From positions 1 through 26,746 of the forward strand of contig CAYSQE010000017.1 of assembly GCA_964433155.1 (NCBI GenBank): a stretch of DNA of 26,746 nucleotides, in the 5' to 3' direction. This document shows positions 7,050-14,160 of the stretch, in pieces. The DNA is from 2-01-FULL-40-13 sp964433155. GTDB taxonomy: Bacteria; Patescibacteriota; Microgenomatia; UBA1406; GWC2-37-13. The stretch's first letter is position 1; each line of letters opens with the position of its first letter. The position numbers were made by a program, and so were the translations under genes. The notes beneath the pieces were generated by a model, which ran no database searches, was not told the DNA's origin, and saw only the letters and a list, made by a program, of their open reading frames with translations.

Positions 7050-8171
7050 ATGTTAAAAATCTATTTTACCGCATCTACCAGTTTTGCTGGGGAATTTAAG
7101 AGTATTTATAAAAAAATAGTAGATCTGGTTGAAAAATATGGTGGTGAACTAACATCTGGAAAACAGATTATCGACAAAAATCTGCTTAAAAAAGATAAAA
7201 AACTTGGCAAGGAACAAATATTTCAACGTGAAAAAGAACTCATTAATCAATCTGACTGCATAATCGCAGAGGTAACCAAACCATCACTTGGTGTCGGAGG
7301 GGAGATCGTCTATGCTCTCATACAAAATAAGCCTGTGCTTGCGCTTGTTGGCGAGAATCATGAGGATCTCCTATCTCCAATGCTTGCGGGTAATCCTTCT
7401 GAGAATCTCTTTCTTGACTATTATAACGCTGAAAAAATCATCTATATCATCAGAGACTTTTTGCAACATATAAAAGCGCTGAAAGATAAAAAAGGGAAGC
7501 TTATAGTAATAGACGGTGGAGACGGATCAGGAAAAACAACTCAGGCAAAACTTCTTGTTGACTATCTTAAAAAGCAGAAATATCCAACAAAATATGTCGA
7601 CTTTCCTCAATACTATAATTCGTTTCATGGGAAAACGGTTGCCAAGTTTTTGCGAGGAGAGTTTGGAGACATCAAACAAGTATCTCCATACCTTGCTTCA
7701 CTAGCTTATGCTCTTGATCGGGCTTCCGTCAAACAGGAGATGGATGACTTTTTAAAAAAAGGCGGCTACATTGTCGCCAATCGTTATGCGACTTCTAATA
7801 TGGCCCATCAAGGATCGAAATTTAAAAATGTAAAAGAGAGAGAAGAATTTTTAAAATGGGTGTACGAGCTAGAATTCAAAATCCATCGCATACCCCAAGA
7901 AGACATAGTTATTTACCTCTATGTACCATGGAAAGTTGGTAGCCGACTAACTCAAAATAAAGGCTATCGGAAATATCTTGCCGGCAACAAGAAAGATATT
8001 CACGAACAGGATATTAATCATCGTATCAATACAGAAAATATGTATCTCGAATTTGCAAAAAGATACAAACACTGGGTAAAAATTGACTGTGTTCTTCAAG
8101 GTAAACTTTTACCACGAGAGAAAATACACGAAAAGATTATTGAGATTCTCAAAAATAAGTCAGTCATTTGA
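7050..8171 (+). CDS. Fusion: DNPH1-like nucleotide N-glycosidase + thymidylate kinase
   Basis: Residues 1 to about 140 match the nucleoside 2-deoxyribosyltransferase / DNPH1 (Rcl) family: YFTAS near the N terminus and SDCIIAEVTKPSLGVGGE (68-85), which carries the Asp and the catalytic Glu of the characteristic AEVTxPSLGVGxE signature. Family members cleave the glycosidic bond of 2'-deoxynucleoside 5'-monophosphates. Residues from about 148 are thymidylate kinase: P-loop IDGGDGSGKTT (154-164), DFPQY, LAYALDRAS with the DR motif, ANRYATSNMAHQG, and a lid region rich in Lys/Arg. TMP kinase makes dTDP. It begins 5 nt after the Clp-like gene and ends in TGA within the next promoter. The kinase half is secure; the hydrolase half is supported by motif but its substrate is inferred. 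Confidence 0.85.
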   Translation: MLKIYFTASTSFAGEFKSIYKKIVDLVEKYGGELTSGKQIIDKNLLKKDKKLGKEQIFQREKELINQSDCIIAEVTKPSLGVGGEIVYALIQNKPVLALVGENHEDLLSPMLAGNPSENLFLDYYNAEKIIYIIRDFLQHIKALKDKKGKLIVIDGGDGSGKTTQAKLLVDYLKKQKYPTKYVDFPQYYNSFHGKTVAKFLRGEFGDIKQVSPYLASLAYALDRASVKQEMDDFLKKGGYIVANRYATSNMAHQGSKFKNVKEREEFLKWVYELEFKIHRIPQEDIVIYLYVPWKVGSRLTQNKGYRKYLAGNKKDIHEQDINHRINTENMYLEFAKRYKHWVKIDCVLQGKLLPREKIHEKIIEILKNKSVI

Positions 8172-8197
8172 CAAATAACAAGAGCTTGGTTTATAAT
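8168..8197 (+). promoter_or_regulatory. Strong promoter upstream of the Ig-like gene and galU
   Basis: TTGACA (8168-8173), 18-bp spacer and TATAAT (8192-8197). It overlaps the stop codon of the kinase fusion gene. The ATG at 8209 is 11 nt past the -10 box, leaving a leader of only about 5 nt. Confidence 0.85.
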
Positions 8198-8208
8198 TGG
8201 CTCTATAT

Positions 8209-8622
8209 ATGGATAGGAAGCTTTTTGCCCTTATCACGCTCTTTTTCATCTCATTTGCATTTTTTGCTGCCATAACTATTTTCAATAAACCACTTACTCA
8301 ACTTACTCGGGCCAAAGAGGACATCACCCCGTCGGGAGAACGCTCAAAAATTATAAGCTGGCCGCTTACAGTTAAAGCAGACGGTTTGTCAGAATCAAAA
8401 ATAAGCGTTTTTATCGTCACGCAATCAGACAAACCACTTGCAAATAAAGTCGTAACTCTTACGAATACCTTAGGCCAACTTAGGGAAACCGCGGTCACTT
8501 CAGATAATAATGGTAAGGCGGTCTTCACAATTAGCTCAACCACTCCTGGGATTGCCCAGATAGAGGCAATCATTGAGCCCAATATCAAACTGACCAGAAA
8601 AATATCCATCAAATTTGAGTAA
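8209..8622 (+). CDS. Membrane-anchored single Ig-like (Big_1-type) domain protein
   Basis: The N-terminal 25 residues (MDRKLFALITLFFISFAFFA...) form a signal anchor, followed by a short linker (about 26-50) and one beta-rich domain with the invasin/intimin-type Ig pattern: PLTVKADGLSESKISV, then KPLANKVVTLTN, and SDNNGKAVFTISSTTPGIAQIEA. Such domains give adhesive or structural repeats on the cell surface. Here there is only one copy, in 137 residues. The ATG at 8209 is chosen because the TTG at 8197 lies inside the -10 box. It is followed by galU 4 nt later and probably co-transcribed. The ligand is unknown. Confidence 0.8.
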   Translation: MDRKLFALITLFFISFAFFAAITIFNKPLTQLTRAKEDITPSGERSKIISWPLTVKADGLSESKISVFIVTQSDKPLANKVVTLTNTLGQLRETAVTSDNNGKAVFTISSTTPGIAQIEAIIEPNIKLTRKISIKFE

Positions 8623-8626
8623 CCCT

Positions 8627-9502
8627 ATGAAGAAAGTAACCAAGGTAATTATCCCTGCTGCTGGTTTTGGCACCAGATTTCTTCCTCAAACTAAGGCAAT
8701 GCCTAAAGAGATGCTCCCCGTTGTCGATAAACCAGTAATTCAGTATGTAGTAGAAGAGGCAGTCGCCTCTGGGATTGAAGATATTGTCATAGTCACAGGT
8801 TATAGCAAGAGAGCTATCGAAGATCACTTCGACACACCGAACGCAGAATTAGTAAAAAACTTAGAGCAGGGTAAAAAATTTCAGATGTTAAGAGAAATTA
8901 GAGCAATTTCAGATATTGCAAATTTTATATATGTAAGACAAAAAGGTCCTTATGGAAATGCCACTCCGATAAAATCTGTCGAGCACGTTGTTGAAGAGGA
9001 CCCATTTCTAGTACTGTGGGGGGATGAATTTGTCATAGCAACACCTCCACGAGCAAAACAGCTAATTGACGCCTATTACAAATTTGAGGCAACGATTTTA
9101 GGCGGAATGATAACCAATCGAGAAGAAGACACAAAAAGGTACGGATATGTTAAAGGTAAAAATCTTGGAAATGGTGTCTGGAAAGTAGAAAGGGTTATCG
9201 AAAAGCCAGGTCCAAAAGATGCCCCATCAAATCTTGCAATAGTTGCCAACTATCTTCTCACTCCAGACATCTTCCCCATTCTTGATGACCAAAAACCAGG
9301 TAAAGGTGGGGAATATTATTTGCCTGAAGCAATCGACACTTTGGCTCAAAAACATCCAGTATATGCAATTGAAATTAAAAATGCAAAATATTACGATACT
9401 GGTAATAAGCTGGAGTACATGAAGACTGTCGTCGATCGTGCGCTAGCCCATCCAGACATTAACGGTGAGTTTCGCAGATTCCTCAAAAATCTTTCGCTAT
9501 AG
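8627..9502 (+). CDS. galU: UTP-glucose-1-phosphate uridylyltransferase
   Basis: GalU makes UDP-glucose from UTP and glucose-1-phosphate for surface glycans. The nucleotidyltransferase signature AAGFGTRFLPQTKAMPKEM (11-29) is present, followed by VVDKPVIQYVVEEAV, LVLWGDEF (the metal-binding Asp region), a KPG segment (VIEKPGPKDAP) and GGEYYLPEAID. Length (291 aa) is typical. The start is the ATG at 8627, conserved with the family (MKKVTKVIIPAAG); the upstream TTG at 8615 overlaps the preceding gene. No SD is visible, so translation may be coupled to the Ig-like gene 4 nt upstream. It could also use dTTP like the related RmlA enzymes, but the sequence is GalU-type. Confidence 0.93.
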   Translation: MKKVTKVIIPAAGFGTRFLPQTKAMPKEMLPVVDKPVIQYVVEEAVASGIEDIVIVTGYSKRAIEDHFDTPNAELVKNLEQGKKFQMLREIRAISDIANFIYVRQKGPYGNATPIKSVEHVVEEDPFLVLWGDEFVIATPPRAKQLIDAYYKFEATILGGMITNREEDTKRYGYVKGKNLGNGVWKVERVIEKPGPKDAPSNLAIVANYLLTPDIFPILDDQKPGKGGEYYLPEAIDTLAQKHPVYAIEIKNAKYYDTGNKLEYMKTVVDRALAHPDINGEFRRFLKNLSL

Positions 9503-9524
9503 AAGCCTGCACAGGAAAATTTCG

Positions 9525-9553
9525 TTGCAAATAGAGACCTCTGTTGATAAAAT
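9525..9553 (+). promoter_or_regulatory. Promoter of the rpsB operon (leaderless)
   Basis: TTGCAA (9525-9530), 17-bp spacer and TAAAAT (9548-9553), with the rpsB ATG at 9560 just 6 nt downstream. The predicted transcript starts on the initiation codon. Confidence 0.65.
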
Positions 9554-9559
9554 GAGCAA

Positions 9560-10261
9560 ATGGTGGATGATCAAAAACAAATTACAGAGTTATTTAACGC
9601 CAAAGCTCATCTTGGACATAAAACAGATCGAGTACATCCTAAGGCAAAACGATATATCTATACAGTCGAGAGTGGAATCTCTATTATCGATCTCACAAAA
9701 ACCATAGAACTTCTTGATAATGCAAAAAAATTTATTGAAGAACTTGCTAGTCAAAATAAAGTACTGCTAACTGTAGCAACAAAAAAAATCGCTTCTCAAC
9801 AAATACAGGCGCTCTGTCAAAAAAATGGAATACCATATGTTACCACTAAATGGCCTGCGGGCTTATTGACAAATTTTGAAACAATAACCAAAAATATTAA
9901 AAGATTGAAGTCTCTGAAAAAGGAGAAAGAAGAAAAAGCCTGGGACAAATTTGTCAAACACGACCGAATCAAGCTTGAAAAATATTTAGTAAAACTAGAG
10001 AGAGCTTATGGAGGACTCATACAGTTAGAAAAACTTCCCAACGCTCTATTTATTATCGATTTGAAAAAAGAAAAAAATGCCGTAAACGAGGCCAGGAAAA
10101 TGAATATTCCAATAGTTGCCATAGCTGACACCAACGCCGATCCTAATCTTGTAAACTATCCTATTGTCGCAAATGATGATTCCTTATCCTCGATAGAATA
10201 CATTGTTAATCAAATAGTGGATTTATATGCTAGACATAAAAAAACTCAAACAGCTACGTGA
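9560..10261 (+). CDS. rpsB: Small-subunit ribosomal protein uS2
   Basis: This is the full-length S2 family (233 aa): LFNAKAHLGHKTDRVHPKAKRYIY near the N terminus, ISIIDLTKTIELLDNA, a KWPAGLLTNFETI segment, LPNALFIIDLKKEKNAVNEA and IPIVAIADTNADPNLVNYPI. The coiled-coil spur (KNIKRLKSLKKEKEEKAWDK...) is Lys-rich. It heads an rpsB-tsf-frr cluster; its 3' end overlaps tsf by 35 nt, suggesting tight translational coupling. The ATG at 9560 fits both the promoter position and homology. Confidence 0.95.
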   Translation: MVDDQKQITELFNAKAHLGHKTDRVHPKAKRYIYTVESGISIIDLTKTIELLDNAKKFIEELASQNKVLLTVATKKIASQQIQALCQKNGIPYVTTKWPAGLLTNFETITKNIKRLKSLKKEKEEKAWDKFVKHDRIKLEKYLVKLERAYGGLIQLEKLPNALFIIDLKKEKNAVNEARKMNIPIVAIADTNADPNLVNYPIVANDDSLSSIEYIVNQIVDLYARHKKTQTAT

Positions 10262-10682
10262 GGAAACGGGTATTTCTATCGCACTCTGTAAGAAAGCGCT
10301 TGAGGAGTCAACGAATGATATCACAAAAGCCAAGAAATTATTAAGCTCTTGGGGAGTTGAAAAAGTCAAAGATAAAATGCGAAAAACAACCTCTCAAGGT
10401 GCGATATTTTCTTATGTCCATCATAACAAAAAAATAGCTTCTTTAGTTGAGCTTATGTGCGAAACTGACTTTGTAGCCGGTAATACTCAATTCCAGAAAT
10501 TAGGTCAAGAATTAGCGATGCAGATTGCCTCCATTCCGGCAAAAGATGGCAAAGAGCTACTCGAACAAGAATATATACGTGATTCAGCAAAAAAAATATC
10601 TGATCTTATTAAAGATGCTGTGTTAAAGTTTGCTGAGAATATTAAAGTCGGGAGGTTTATACGTTGGCAACTAGGCTCATAA
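10227..10682 (+). CDS. tsf: Elongation factor Ts, short form
   Basis: EF-Ts recycles EF-Tu by releasing GDP. The N-terminal UBA-like domain KKLKQLREETGISIALCKKALEES (5-28) and the core signature ELMCETDFVAGNTQF are clear, and the C terminus ends in the conserved NIKVGRFIRWQLG. At 151 residues it is much shorter than the 200-290 of most bacteria: most of one core subdomain and the dimerisation insert are missing, but the essential TDFV contact is kept. The start lies inside rpsB (35-nt overlap), an arrangement that needs re-initiation or internal initiation. The pyrH gene commonly found between tsf and frr is absent here. Confidence 0.92.
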   Translation: MLDIKKLKQLREETGISIALCKKALEESTNDITKAKKLLSSWGVEKVKDKMRKTTSQGAIFSYVHHNKKIASLVELMCETDFVAGNTQFQKLGQELAMQIASIPAKDGKELLEQEYIRDSAKKISDLIKDAVLKFAENIKVGRFIRWQLGS

Positions 10683-10694
10683 ACTAATTTTATT

Positions 10695-11255
10695 ATGGAT
10701 CAAATCGTTTCTCATTTTCAGCAAGCTGCGCAGAAATCCATCGATTATTTAAAGGATGATCTTAAGTCCATTCGCACCGGAAAATCAAATCCATCTCTTC
10801 TTGAGAATCTTATTGTGGAGACGTACGGTGGTCAAACAAAATTAAAACTTTCAGAACTCGCAACAATATTGACAGAAGGCCCAACAGCCTTGGTAGTAAC
10901 TCCTTATGACCCGTCAACTCTCCAGGATATTGAAAAGGCAATTTTAAAATCACCTCTTGGCACCTCTCCATCTGTCCAAAGCAATAAAATTGTTGCCAGA
11001 ATTCCTCCTCTTTCTCAGGAGCAGAGAGAAAAATTTGTGAAGATAGTAAATCAAAAAATAGAGGAGAGAAAAAATATGATAAGAAATATGCGTGATGAGT
11101 CAAGAAGAAAAGTGAAGACCCTTTTTGAATCGAAGGAACTTAGCGAAGATGAAAAATTTAGATTGGAGAAAGAAATCGATATAGCAACTCAAAAACTTAT
11201 GGAAGAAATTCAACAATTAAAAAACCGTAAAGAAAAAGAAATCATAGAGCTATAA
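10695..11255 (+). CDS. frr: Ribosome recycling factor
   Basis: RRF splits post-termination ribosomes together with EF-G. Length (186 aa) and motifs are standard: KSIRTGKSNPSLLENLIVE in domain I, the hinge and domain II segment ELATILTEGPTALVVTPYDPSTL, and the Arg-rich helix IRNMRDESRRKVKTLFESKELSEDEK. The C-terminal helix is highly charged. It follows tsf by 12 nt and precedes rseP by 5 nt. Confidence 0.95.
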   Translation: MDQIVSHFQQAAQKSIDYLKDDLKSIRTGKSNPSLLENLIVETYGGQTKLKLSELATILTEGPTALVVTPYDPSTLQDIEKAILKSPLGTSPSVQSNKIVARIPPLSQEQREKFVKIVNQKIEERKNMIRNMRDESRRKVKTLFESKELSEDEKFRLEKEIDIATQKLMEEIQQLKNRKEKEIIEL

Positions 11256-11260
11256 ATAAT

Positions 11261-12337
11261 ATGTCAATAATTGTCTTTATCCTGATTCTTGGAATTCTCG
11301 TTTTGGTCCACGAACTTGGCCACTTTATAGCTGCAAAAAAAAGTGGTGTTCTTGTTGAGGAGTTCGGATTTGGCTTTCCGCCAAGAATATTTGGCAAAAA
11401 AATCGGAGAAACTACATATAGCCTTAATCTTTTCCCAATAGGCGGATTTGTAAAACTGTACGGCGAGGAATACCATAGTGTAGGCAATGCTTTGAAACCA
11501 TTCCCTAACAAAAACCGCACGTTTGTCTTCAAAAAACCTTGGCAAAAGGGAGTCATTATTATTTCTGGAGTGATTGGTAATTTTTTACTTGGGTGGTTTA
11601 TAATTTCGCTTTTATTTACCCAAGGTATCCCAACACCGATAAATAAAGTACTTATAGAAAAAATTCAGCCCGGCTCGCCCGCAGCCTATTCCGGATTAAA
11701 AGAAAAAGATTTAATTTATCAGCTTAAAAATGATGGGAAGACATATAGTATTTCCTCTCCAAATGACCTTATCTATCTCACAGGTAAGTTCACCGCGCAA
11801 AAGATTACTCTCTTTGTTGAGAGGGGTAAGAAAAAAACCACAGTAGAGATTACACCTCGCAAAAATCCTCCCAAAGATCAAGGACCGCTGGGAATCGTTA
11901 TTAATTCGCCGTTTGTTGAAAAAAAATATCCTTGGTATCAAGCACCATTTTATGGCTTAATCGAAGCTTTTAATATTACAAAGAAAATTGTCATCGAACT
12001 CACCAAGACACTTGTCCAACTTATTACCTTTCAAAAACCTAAGGTCGATGTTGCAGGCCCGATTGGTATAGCTCGCTATACTGGTATGGCTCTCAAATTT
12101 GGCAAAAATGCCGTTTTGGAGCTGGTGGCGCTTTTGTCACTCAATTTGGCCGTTATCAATATATTTCCTTTTCCCGCGCTTGATGGGGGACGGCTGGTTT
12201 TTGTAGTTTATGAATGGATTACAAAAAAAAGAATCAATCAAGCCCTTGAGAGAAATTTGAATCTAATCGGCTTTGCCATTCTCTTGTCACTTGCTGGCCT
12301 TGTGACAATTAATGATATAATAAAAATTTACCGATGA
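11261..12337 (+). CDS. rseP: Site-2 protease family zinc metalloprotease RseP
   Basis: RseP is a membrane-embedded protease that cuts transmembrane substrates. The zinc motif HELGH (H17-H21) lies in the first membrane span, a GFGFPPRIFGK segment follows, a second span is near 99-118, and a single PDZ domain (IQPGSPAAYSGLKEKDLI, about 131-148) is present. The second active-site motif NIFPFPALDGG precedes the last spans. At 358 aa it is a one-PDZ form, shorter than the two-PDZ E. coli enzyme. It overlaps the following kinase gene by 4 nt. Its substrate is not evident; no anti-sigma factor gene is in view. Confidence 0.92.
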   Translation: MSIIVFILILGILVLVHELGHFIAAKKSGVLVEEFGFGFPPRIFGKKIGETTYSLNLFPIGGFVKLYGEEYHSVGNALKPFPNKNRTFVFKKPWQKGVIIISGVIGNFLLGWFIISLLFTQGIPTPINKVLIEKIQPGSPAAYSGLKEKDLIYQLKNDGKTYSISSPNDLIYLTGKFTAQKITLFVERGKKKTTVEITPRKNPPKDQGPLGIVINSPFVEKKYPWYQAPFYGLIEAFNITKKIVIELTKTLVQLITFQKPKVDVAGPIGIARYTGMALKFGKNAVLELVALLSLNLAVINIFPFPALDGGRLVFVVYEWITKKRINQALERNLNLIGFAILLSLAGLVTINDIIKIYR

Positions 12338-12879
12338 AACTTAAATACGATAATATCACTATCTCTGGAGGAGTCGCGACTGGCAAAAACACTCTACTCA
12401 ACAATCTAAAATCCTATTTAATGCCGTACGGCTGGAAGTTTACCTCAGGCGGCCAACTACTAAGAGACTTTGCCAAAGAATATGTACAACCATTAGCAAG
12501 TCTGGCTGATAAAAAATTCCACAATCAACTTGATGATCGAACAAGAAAGCTTCTTACTAAAAAAGGTCGCTATGTTATCGAGGCTTGGCTCGCGGGTTTT
12601 ATGGCTAGAGATCTAAAAAATACGCTCAGGGTTTTGCTCATCTGTAGCAATGGTGCTTTGAGAGTTGATAGAGTTGTGAATCGAGATAAAGTTTCAATCG
12701 AAAAGGCTAAAAAATTTATAAAAGAAAGAGAGAGAATAAATTTTAAAGAATTTAAGAAATTTTATGGAGATCATGATTTTTTTAATCCCAAATATTATCA
12801 CTTAGTTATAGACACGTATTCATCAGGCCCGTTTGAAACTACAGGTAAGGTTCTCGACAAACTCGGATATAAAACCTAA
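12334..12879 (+). CDS. Cytidylate-kinase-like P-loop kinase
   Basis: The P-loop GGVATGKNT (12-20) is followed by KFTSGGQLLRDFAKEY, a substrate-binding segment like the SaGdifR motif of archaeal-type CMP kinases, then YVIEAWLAGFMA (like the E/G-R-L-A-g motif), the lid RVVNRDKVSIEKAKKFIKERERINFKEFKKFYG, and YHLVIDT. This pattern matches the cytidylate kinase-like (AAA_18) family, which phosphorylates CMP or dCMP. At 181 aa it has the compact archaeal-type length. The ATG overlaps the rseP stop by 4 nt. Other small nucleoside or metabolite kinases of the same fold cannot be excluded. Confidence 0.7.
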   Translation: MKLKYDNITISGGVATGKNTLLNNLKSYLMPYGWKFTSGGQLLRDFAKEYVQPLASLADKKFHNQLDDRTRKLLTKKGRYVIEAWLAGFMARDLKNTLRVLLICSNGALRVDRVVNRDKVSIEKAKKFIKERERINFKEFKKFYGDHDFFNPKYYHLVIDTYSSGPFETTGKVLDKLGYKT

Positions 12880-12951
12880 TACAACTAATTAGTTAAATCT
12901 ATTCATCAATTGCTCTCTTATCCCTACATGCAAAATCTCCTCAGTCCCAAT

Positions 12952-12979
12952 AAATATGATTTATCGATAAATCATATTT
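12952..12979. repeat. 28-bp perfect palindrome, site 1 (3' of the regulator gene)
   Basis: A perfect palindrome centred at 12965/12966 with core GATTTATCGATAAATC. It abuts the stop codon of the TrpR-like gene (stop at 12980-12982, minus strand). It shares its inner bases with site 2 (13428-13459) and site 3 (26157-26188); relative to site 2 it carries TG/CA instead of CG/CG just outside the core. Confidence 0.9.
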
Positions 12980-13423
12980 TTATACTCCAAAAACTTTCCT
13001 TTTCTCCTGTATCAGTTTATGTTGCCATTTTAGATCATGATGTCCGATTTTAATTCCCGGTTGGATAAAAAGATCCGCAAATACATCATCAAGAAAACCA
13101 AGTAATTTTTCTTTAATCAACATGTTTTTAATTATTTCCACTACTTTGCTATTTCTCTTGTAAAACTGTACCGAATATATTGATACAGTGCTGGTGGAAA
13201 CTTTTAATGTTTCAGCAATAATACTATTGTCGACTTTTTTTATAAGAAGGTAAATCATTCCTATCCGCTTAGCTAACATTATCTTTTCTACCGGAGTCAA
13301 AATATCATCAAGAATCAGCAAAAAACTATCTTTAGAGTGGGTTCGCGAGAAAATTTCAAAGAATAATTGATATATTCTCATTAGTATATCGTCAGGAACT
13401 TTTCGTTTCGAAATGTTTACCAT
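12980..13423 (-). CDS. TrpR/YerC-like HTH transcriptional regulator
   Basis: The central part matches the TrpR/YerC/YecD fold: DDILTPVEKIMLAKRIGMIYLLIKK (39-63) followed by the helix-turn-helix NSIIAETLKVSTSTVSIYS (66-84). The N-terminal helices and a basic C-terminal tail (HHDLKWQHKLIQEKRKVFGV) are present. TrpR itself senses tryptophan; YerC-type proteins have unknown ligands, and no trp gene is in view. The gene is bracketed by two perfect palindromes, one 4 nt upstream of the ATG covering the promoter region and one at the stop codon, so autorepression through the upstream site is the simplest inference. A third copy of the site is in the MurF-like gene. At 147 aa it is somewhat longer than TrpR. 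Confidence 0.82.
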   Translation of the reverse strand: MVNISKRKVPDDILMRIYQLFFEIFSRTHSKDSFLLILDDILTPVEKIMLAKRIGMIYLLIKKVDNSIIAETLKVSTSTVSIYSVQFYKRNSKVVEIIKNMLIKEKLLGFLDDVFADLFIQPGIKIGHHDLKWQHKLIQEKRKVFGV

Positions 13424-13427
13424 AGCT

Positions 13428-13459
13428 GTAAATACGATTTATCGATAAATCGTATTTAC
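13428..13459. promoter_or_regulatory. 32-bp perfect palindrome, site 2, probable operator
   Basis: A perfect palindrome centred at 13443/13444, beginning 4 nt upstream of the TrpR-like ATG (minus strand). The core is GATTTATCGATAAATC with CG steps just outside it. It would overlap any leaderless promoter of the regulator, as expected for an autoregulatory operator. Confidence 0.8.
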
Positions 13460-13540
13460 TAAAGTTAGTGACTTCTGTTTTGAAAAACAATGGACTATAT
13501 GCTACAAAAAGTTCTTAGCGTCTTGTAAAATGAACAAATT

Positions 13541-13546
13541 TATAAT
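13541..13546 (+). promoter_or_regulatory. -10 box of the truncated Nudix gene
   Basis: A perfect TATAAT lies 5 nt before the ATG at 13552. No -35 box is convincing. Confidence 0.5.
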
Positions 13547-13551
13547 GTAAT

Positions 13552-13695
13552 ATGAAACAAGGATTTGATTACATTGGGGTTACGGTTTGTTTTTATTGTC
13601 ATGATGGCAAAGGTAACTTGTTGTTACATAAAGGAAGTCAACGGTGCCGGGATGAAAAAGGTAGATGGGACTGTGGTGGAAGCGCTTTGAAGTAA
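13552..13695 (+). pseudogene. N-terminal fragment of a Nudix hydrolase
   Basis: A 47-residue frame reads MKQGFDYIGVTVCFYCHDG, then KGNLLLHKGSQRCRDEKG and RWDCGGSALK before TAA. This is the usual N-terminal strand-loop-strand of Nudix hydrolases up to the W-x-x-GG(A)-L, but the frame stops just before the Nudix box (GX5EX7REUXEEXGU). No continuation of the box is seen downstream in the next 80 bases in any frame. It is therefore probably a remnant of a lost gene. It keeps a TATAAT 5 nt upstream, so it could still be expressed as a small peptide. The family call is from pattern memory. Confidence 0.6.
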
Positions 13696-13773
13696 ACCTC
13701 CAAAACCGCTCCATTCCATGTACTTAACACATCTTAAGCTTGTTAAAAAAAGAGGTAATTAAATAAACTGACT

Positions 13774-14091
13774 CTAAATCAACTGTTTAAAGAAGATCAC
13801 ATTTTCTTGGCTTACAGCTACAGGACTTATTGAAAGAGGTGCGCCACAACTTCCGCACAGTAATTTTTGCCGAATGAGTGGTGCCATGATCGCTTCGCAT
13901 TCTTCTCTGCTGGTTGTAACTAAATATGTATCCAAAGTTCCAAATGGTTGAACATGCAATGGATTTTCAAGGTTTACTCGAAGATATTGTGGTTGACCAG
14001 CGACAGGACAATTTCCTTCGCCGGGATGTACTGTTAATAAGTTAATCGCACCAGTAATAACTCTTTCCGCCTTGCCTGGTCGTTCATTCAT
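13774..14091 (-). CDS. Unrecognised 105-residue protein with a CxxC motif
   Basis: I do not recognise a family. The C-terminal half holds LLCGSCGAPLSIS, a zinc-ribbon-like CxxC knuckle, with further single cysteines at NCPVAG and REECEA. There is no membrane segment. A good promoter (14100-14128, TTGATT, 17 bp, TATATT) lies 8 nt upstream of the ATG, so a nearly leaderless transcript is expected; this promoter is the main support that the gene is real. It is divergent from proS. Codon content resembles its neighbours, though GC appears somewhat higher than in proS. Confidence 0.6.
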   Translation of the reverse strand: MNERPGKAERVITGAINLLTVHPGEGNCPVAGQPQYLRVNLENPLHVQPFGTLDTYLVTTSREECEAIMAPLIRQKLLCGSCGAPLSISPVAVSQENVIFFKQLI

Positions 14092-14099
14092 AATCTGGA

Positions 14100-14128
14100 A
14101 ATATACAAAACATAATAAGGAAAATCAA
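14100..14128 (-). promoter_or_regulatory. Promoter of the CxxC gene
   Basis: On the minus strand, TTGATT (14123-14128), 17-bp spacer and TATATT (14100-14105), 8 nt from the ATG at 14091. Confidence 0.6.
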
Positions 14129-14146
14129 ATTTGCCCAACTTTATTG

Positions 14147-14152
14147 TATAAT
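14147..14152 (+). promoter_or_regulatory. -10 box of proS
   Basis: A perfect TATAAT lies 8 nt before the proS ATG at 14161, implying a leader of zero to two bases. The -35 region is weak and overlaps the divergent promoter at 14100-14128. Confidence 0.6.
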
Positions 14153-14160
14153 CAAACATT

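Noticed and set aside
12884..12895. 12-bp palindrome AACTAATTAGTT
   Set aside because: It is short, AT-only apart from two bases, and unrelated to the regulator palindrome.
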